From contig DAIRDH010000120.1 in assembly GCA_036796255.1 (NCBI GenBank), positions 1-6,651 on the forward strand: a stretch of 6,651 bases of DNA, given 5' to 3'. Below the pieces are notes generated by a model that did not search any database, was not told the DNA's origin, and saw nothing but the letters and a program-made list of their open reading frames with translations. Position numbers and translations under genes: made by a program. This stretch comes from T3Sed10-241 sp036796255. Lineage in GTDB: Bacteria > Bacteroidota > Bacteroidia > Flavobacteriales_D > Cryomorphaceae. The stretch's first letter is position 1. Each line of letters opens with the position of its first letter. Below are positions 3,263 to 6,651 of the stretch, piece after piece.

Positions 3263-6079
3263 ATGTCCAAAACGGCTCCTGTCTCAGTCGATGCTTCTAC
3301 CCATATTGTCATCAAAAAGGCCCGTACCCACAACCTCAAAGACGTTACAGTGGCCCTGCCCCGCGGCAAGTTTATTGTCATTACCGGCCTTTCAGGATCG
3401 GGAAAATCTTCACTGGCTTTTGACACCCTGTACGCTGAAGGACAGCGACGCTACGTAGAAAGTCTTTCCTCATATGCCCGCCAGTTTATGGGCAAAATGG
3501 AAAAGCCAGCCGTCGAGTCCATCACCGGGATTTCACCCGCCATTGCCATTGAGCAAAAAGTGACCACACGCACCGGAAGGTCGACTGTGGGTACCTCTAC
3601 AGAAATATACGACTACCTCCGCCTGCTCTTTGCACGCATCGGCCATACCTACAGCCCAAAATCGGGCGAATTGGTGAAACGCGACACCACTGAGGACGTC
3701 GTAAACCACATCGCCTCCCTTCCGGAAAATACCCGCTGCATGGTGCTCGCACCACTCCGGGCCAGGAAGGACCGCAGCCTCGCCCAGCACCTCGATGTCC
3801 TCAAGCAGCAAGGCTTTGCCAGGGTGCGCCTCAATGGTGAAGCCATGCGCATCGACGAGATTGACGGCGACAAGCTCGGCAAGAAAGACGAGGTGGAAAT
3901 CGTCGTAGACCGCATTGTCAACAAACCCGGTGATGAGGAGAATACTTCCCGCATTGGCGATTCGGTCGAGACCGCCTTTTTCGAAGGCCATGGCACCTGC
4001 CTCATCGAGATCATTGGCGAGGAGGGCAGTGAAATCGCGACTTTCAGCAATAAATTCGAGCGCGACGGCATCGAGTTCGAGGTGCCTAGCGACCACTTCT
4101 TCAGCTTCAACAATCCTTTGGGAGCTTGCCCTACCTGCGAAGGTTTTGGAAGTGTAATCGGCATTGACCCCGACGCGGTGATCCCCAATAAGCGCCTCAG
4201 CATTTATGAAGATGCCGTCGCCGCTTGGCGCGGTGAAACCATGGGTGAGTGGAAGCAGGCCCTGATTGCCAATGCCGATAAATTTGATTTTCCCATCCAC
4301 CGTCCCATACGCGACCTGAGCCCTGCACAGCGCGACCTGCTTTGGACGGGCAACAAGCACTTCCACGGCTTGCACGATTTCTTCAAGTACCTGGAATCGA
4401 AGAGCTACAAGATTCAATACCGCGTGATGCTGAGCCGGTACCGCGGCAAAACGACATGTCCCGATTGCAAAGGTTCGCGCCTGCGGAAGGATGTGCAGAA
4501 TGTCAAAATCGACGGGCACTCTATCGTCGACATTCTTGGAATGCCCGTAAGCGAGAGCATTGAGGCGTTTCGCAGTTTGAGCCTTTCGGCAAATGACCGG
4601 CAGATTGCAAAGCGGCTCCTGGTGGAAATTGAAAACCGACTGCAATACCTCAACGAAGTGGGCCTTGGTTACCTCACCCTCGACAGGCTGAGCAATAGCC
4701 TCTCAGGCGGCGAGTCACAACGCATCAAGTTGGCGACCTGCCTGGGCAGCAGCCTCGTGGGCTCCATGTACATACTCGATGAGCCGAGTATTGGGCTGCA
4801 CAGCCACGATACCGTAAAGCTGATCGGCGTACTCAAATCGCTGCAGCAATTGGGCAATACCGTCATCGTGGTGGAACACGACGAGGAAATCATGAAAGCC
4901 GCCGATGAGATTATCGACATCGGGCCCGGCGCCGGGACCCATGGAGGCAATGTGGTTTTTCAGGGCGACCACAACGACCTTTTGCTCGCGCAAGATTCCC
5001 TCACCGCCGATTACCTCACCGGCCGCGTGGAAATTGAAGTGCCCGCAAAGCGCCGCAAGTGGAAGCACAAGCTGAGCATCAAAGGCGCCAGCCAAAACAA
5101 CCTCAAGAAAATCGACGTCGACTTTCCGCTCGACTGCCTCGTGGCGGTGACGGGAGTGAGCGGCAGCGGAAAGAGCACCCTCGTGCGCAACATCCTCTAC
5201 CCTGCCCTGCAAAAGCAACTCGGCGCCTATGGGGACAAAGCCGGTGATTACGATGAACTCAGCGGCGACCTGAAGCATGTGAAGGCGGTCGAATTTGTTG
5301 ACCAGAATCCCATTGGCAAGAGCTCGCGCTCCAATCCGGTGACTTATGTCAAAGCTTTCGACGACATACGCGCCCTTTTCGCTTCGCAAAAGCTCGCAAA
5401 AGTGCGCAGTTACAAGCCGGGGCATTTCAGCTTCAACGTGAAAGGCGGACGCTGCGAAACCTGTGAAGGTGAAGGCGTGGTGCGCATCGAGATGCAGTTT
5501 ATGGCCGACATCGTACTGACCTGCGATACCTGCAAAGGCAAACGCTACAAGATGGAAACCCTCGAGGTGCGCTTCCGCGAAAAAAGCATAGCCGACATTC
5601 TCGAAATGACGGTAACCGAAGCCATAGCCTTTTTCAGCGCAGACAAAAAAGACAGCACCACGAAAAAAATAGTTGACAAGCTAATGCCCCTTGAAAAAGT
5701 GGGCCTCGGCTACGTGCAGCTCGGCCAGTCATCCAGCACCCTGAGCGGTGGCGAGGCACAGCGCACCAAGCTCGCGGCATTTCTTGCCAAAGGCGACAAT
5801 GAACCCCACACGCTCTTCATCTTTGACGAGCCCACTACGGGCCTGCACTTTCACGATGTAGCCCGCCTGCTCGACAGCTTTACTGAGCTGCTGCATCGGG
5901 GCCACAGCGTGATGGTCATCGAGCACAACATCGACGTGATCAAATGCGCCGATTGGGTGATTGACCTCGGGCCCGTAGGTGGCAAAGATGGCGGCCACCT
6001 CGTATTTACCGGAACTCCGGAAGGATTGGCTGAGTGCAAAGAGTCGATTACAGGTGCCTTTGTGAAGGAGAAGCTTTGA
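3263..6079 (+). CDS. uvrA: excinuclease ABC subunit A (UvrA)
   Basis: This cytoplasmic ABC-type ATPase forms the damage-recognition dimer of nucleotide excision repair and loads UvrB on lesions. It is complete at 938 residues; E. coli UvrA has 940. The first nucleotide-binding domain has Walker A GLSGSGKSS (42-50, K48), signature LSGGESQRIKLA (480-491) and Walker B YILDEPSIGLH (D506, E507). The second has GVSGSGKST (631-639, K637), LSGGEAQRTKLA (828-839) and FIFDEPTTGLH (D855, E856). The UvrB-binding and insertion regions (about 130-400) are present. Zinc-type cysteines are C289/C292, C399/C402 and the C-terminal C731/C734/C754/C757. The CxxC pair that precedes FSFNNPxGACPTC in E. coli is missing (262-272 has no cysteine), as are the cysteines near 131 (HTYSPKSG). 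I believe this is common in Bacteroidota. The start is the only Met ahead of the conserved core. No Shine-Dalgarno is seen. No T-tract terminator follows, only repeats. Confidence 0.98.
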   Translation: MSKTAPVSVDASTHIVIKKARTHNLKDVTVALPRGKFIVITGLSGSGKSSLAFDTLYAEGQRRYVESLSSYARQFMGKMEKPAVESITGISPAIAIEQKVTTRTGRSTVGTSTEIYDYLRLLFARIGHTYSPKSGELVKRDTTEDVVNHIASLPENTRCMVLAPLRARKDRSLAQHLDVLKQQGFARVRLNGEAMRIDEIDGDKLGKKDEVEIVVDRIVNKPGDEENTSRIGDSVETAFFEGHGTCLIEIIGEEGSEIATFSNKFERDGIEFEVPSDHFFSFNNPLGACPTCEGFGSVIGIDPDAVIPNKRLSIYEDAVAAWRGETMGEWKQALIANADKFDFPIHRPIRDLSPAQRDLLWTGNKHFHGLHDFFKYLESKSYKIQYRVMLSRYRGKTTCPDCKGSRLRKDVQNVKIDGHSIVDILGMPVSESIEAFRSLSLSANDRQIAKRLLVEIENRLQYLNEVGLGYLTLDRLSNSLSGGESQRIKLATCLGSSLVGSMYILDEPSIGLHSHDTVKLIGVLKSLQQLGNTVIVVEHDEEIMKAADEIIDIGPGAGTHGGNVVFQGDHNDLLLAQDSLTADYLTGRVEIEVPAKRRKWKHKLSIKGASQNNLKKIDVDFPLDCLVAVTGVSGSGKSTLVRNILYPALQKQLGAYGDKAGDYDELSGDLKHVKAVEFVDQNPIGKSSRSNPVTYVKAFDDIRALFASQKLAKVRSYKPGHFSFNVKGGRCETCEGEGVVRIEMQFMADIVLTCDTCKGKRYKMETLEVRFREKSIADILEMTVTEAIAFFSADKKDSTTKKIVDKLMPLEKVGLGYVQLGQSSSTLSGGEAQRTKLAAFLAKGDNEPHTLFIFDEPTTGLHFHDVARLLDSFTELLHRGHSVMVIEHNIDVIKCADWVIDLGPVGGKDGGHLVFTGTPEGLAECKESITGAFVKEKL

Positions 6080-6130
6080 GTTTTATTCACTGGGGTCTCT
6101 GGTTGTATTGTTGCCTTATTTGAAAAGGCG

Positions 6131-6333
6131 AGTCCGTAATGCAGAGCGAAGTGAAGCATCCCGGACGTTAACCGGCATCTCAATTGTTCTAGAGTCCGTC
6201 ATGCAGAGCGCCCGCCTCCCGGCAAGGCAGGCAGCCTTGCATCCCGCACATTCACTACGATTTGAATTGTCACAGTCCGTCATGCAGAGCGAAGCGAAGC
6301 ATCCCGGACGTTAACCACGATTTGAATTGTCAA
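6131..6333. repeat. 62-bp tandem repeat, first block (copies A, B, C)
   Basis: Each copy starts AGTCCGTMATGCAGAGCG and continues through GCATCCCGGACGTTAACC. Copies are A 6131-6192 (62 bases), B 6193-6273 (81, with an insert) and C 6274-6333 (60). Inside a unit GTCCG (2-6) pairs with CGGAC (32-36) and ATGC (9-12) with GCAT (26-29), giving a hairpin. The loop holds GCGAAGC words, a sequence known to form a very stable DNA mini-hairpin. The tail after base 43 comes in two forms: GGCATCTCAATTGTTCTAG in A, ACGATTTGAATTGTCAA or a close variant in B and C. The core resembles the GTCATnnnGAGCGAAGCGAAG repeats of many bacteria. A remnant AGTCCGT at 6334-6340 starts a lost fourth copy. Confidence 0.9.
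6211..6240. repeat. hairpin insert in repeat copy B
   Basis: In copy B the GAAGCGAA loop of the unit is replaced by a GC-rich stretch that contains the perfect stem GCAAGGC (6222-6228) / GCCTTGC (6234-6240) with loop AGGCA. It resembles the CCTGCCT/AGGCAGG hairpins of the left repeat family, so the two families may share a palindromic module. Confidence 0.65.
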
Positions 6334-6340
6334 AGTCCGT

Positions 6341-6426
6341 TCCTCTCCAGCTTTCCGAATAAAGAAATGCTGCGCGCTGTGTGGGCTGGGAATTCCTACC
6401 CGCCAAATTTCAATGAGGCACGAGTT
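6341..6426. other. non-repeat segment interrupting the tandem array
   Basis: After the remnant AGTCCGT the array sequence stops, and 86 bases of unrelated sequence follow. They contain an imperfect stem around GGCTGGG / CCCGCC (about 6387-6407). No credible reading frame or known element is visible. It is probably an inserted or recombined intergenic piece. Confidence 0.4.
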
Positions 6427-6449
6427 GCATCGCTGCGCTCTGCATGACG
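6427..6449 (-). repeat. partial inverted copy of the 62-bp repeat core
   Basis: Read on the minus strand, this is CGTCATGCAGAGCGCAGCGA followed by TGC, matching the first half of the unit with one or two changes. It is the only copy in the opposite direction and stands alone, without the CGGAC arm or the tail. Confidence 0.75.
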
Positions 6450-6470
6450 TGCGCCTCGTGGGGGTTATAG

Positions 6471-6509
6471 GGGGTGTTTGGGGGCGGCTCCGCCGCCCCC
6501 AAACACCCC
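6471..6509. repeat. perfect 18-bp inverted repeat with a 3-base loop
   Basis: GGGGTGTTTGGGGGCGGC (6471-6488), loop TCC, and the exact reverse complement at 6492-6509 form a very stable hairpin or cruciform. On the plus strand it is followed by A residues and on the minus strand by CTATAACC, so no U-tract follows in either direction. It is not a standard intrinsic terminator, although it could still stop or protect transcripts from uvrA. Confidence 0.85.
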
Positions 6510-6526
6510 AAAAAATCTAAAGGGCG

Positions 6527-6651
6527 AGTCCGTCATGCAGAGCGAAGCGAAGCATCCCGGACGTTAACCGGCATCTCAATTGTTCTAGAGTCCGTAATGC
6601 ATAGCGCAGCAAAGCATCCCGGACATTAACCGGCATCTCAATTGTTCTAGA
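6527..6651. repeat. 62-bp tandem repeat, second block (copies E, F, continuing past the edge)
   Basis: Copy E is 6527-6588 and copy F is 6589-6650, both 62 bases with the first tail type. The last base is the first of a further unit, so the array leaves the window. Copy F has several changes in the hairpin loop (ATAGCGCAGCAAAGC) while the GTCCG/CGGAC and ATGC/GCAT arms are unchanged. The block is preceded by AAAGGGCG, similar to the AAAAGGCG before the first block. Confidence 0.9.

Noticed and set aside
3533..4645. Long minus-strand frame of 370 codons antisense to uvrA
   Set aside because: It overlaps highly conserved uvrA codons, shows no recognisable domain, and is explained by the codon bias of a GC-rich gene. 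The same applies to the 236-codon frame at 4715-5425.
6113..6129. GCCTT / AAGGC hairpin as the uvrA terminator
   Set aside because: The stem is only five bases and no T-tract follows, and its right arm belongs to the lead-in of the repeat array.
6108..6447. Two plus-strand frames downstream of uvrA
   Set aside because: They consist of translated 62-bp repeats and array interruption, with low-complexity arginine/serine-rich products and no conserved motif.
6131..6651. CRISPR array
   Set aside because: The repeated part is 42 bases or more, the variable tails occur in only two forms and are not unique spacers, and no cas gene is present.

Overview
The window looks like a chromosomal segment from a member of the Bacteroidota. 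The pointers are one close match to the promoter pattern of that phylum (TTTTG, 19 bases, TTTCTTTG) ahead of a membrane-protein gene, sparse Shine-Dalgarno sequences, a UvrA of the form I recall from Bacteroidota, an ECF sigma factor with the INTSLGRMRYAL-type region 4, and a small protein ending in VLN beside it. The phylum call is an inference from these features; no rRNA or other marker is present.

Left third (1-1734): an intergenic repeat territory interrupted by a toxin-antitoxin cassette. Two near-identical 175-bp direct repeats start the window, the second cut short at 320. Three increasingly degenerate copies follow at 1295-1724. Between them, at about 322-1295, lies an AT-richer segment with a minus-strand two-gene operon: a 68-residue putative antitoxin and a PIN-domain putative toxin, joined by an ATGA overlap. 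The segment is bounded by an 8-bp inverted repeat (TGAAAAAA / TTTTTTCA) exactly where the repeat similarity stops and resumes. Its right end holds closely packed hairpins and a plus-strand terminator-like structure with no obvious gene to serve.

Middle (1735-3262): three minus-strand genes. The leftmost is a four-helix membrane protein of the phage-holin-4/YvlD type with its own promoter. Next is a 64-residue protein followed closely by a clear intrinsic terminator, and then an ECF sigma factor. The last two probably form one transcription unit. A 189-bp divergent region with two adjacent perfect dyads separates the sigma gene from uvrA.

Right (3263-6651): a complete uvrA (938 residues, nucleotide excision repair) on the plus strand, visibly GC-richer than the left cassette. 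After it come 572 bp without a credible gene, filled with a 62-bp tandem repeat that can fold into a hairpin and has two alternative tails. The array is interrupted by an unrelated stretch with a partial inverted copy and a perfect 18-bp stem with a 3-base loop. It runs off the right edge of the window.

No complete novel multi-gene system is evident. The more unusual content is the repeat architecture on both sides, the way the toxin-antitoxin cassette sits in it, and the ECF sigma/small-protein unit divergent from uvrA.
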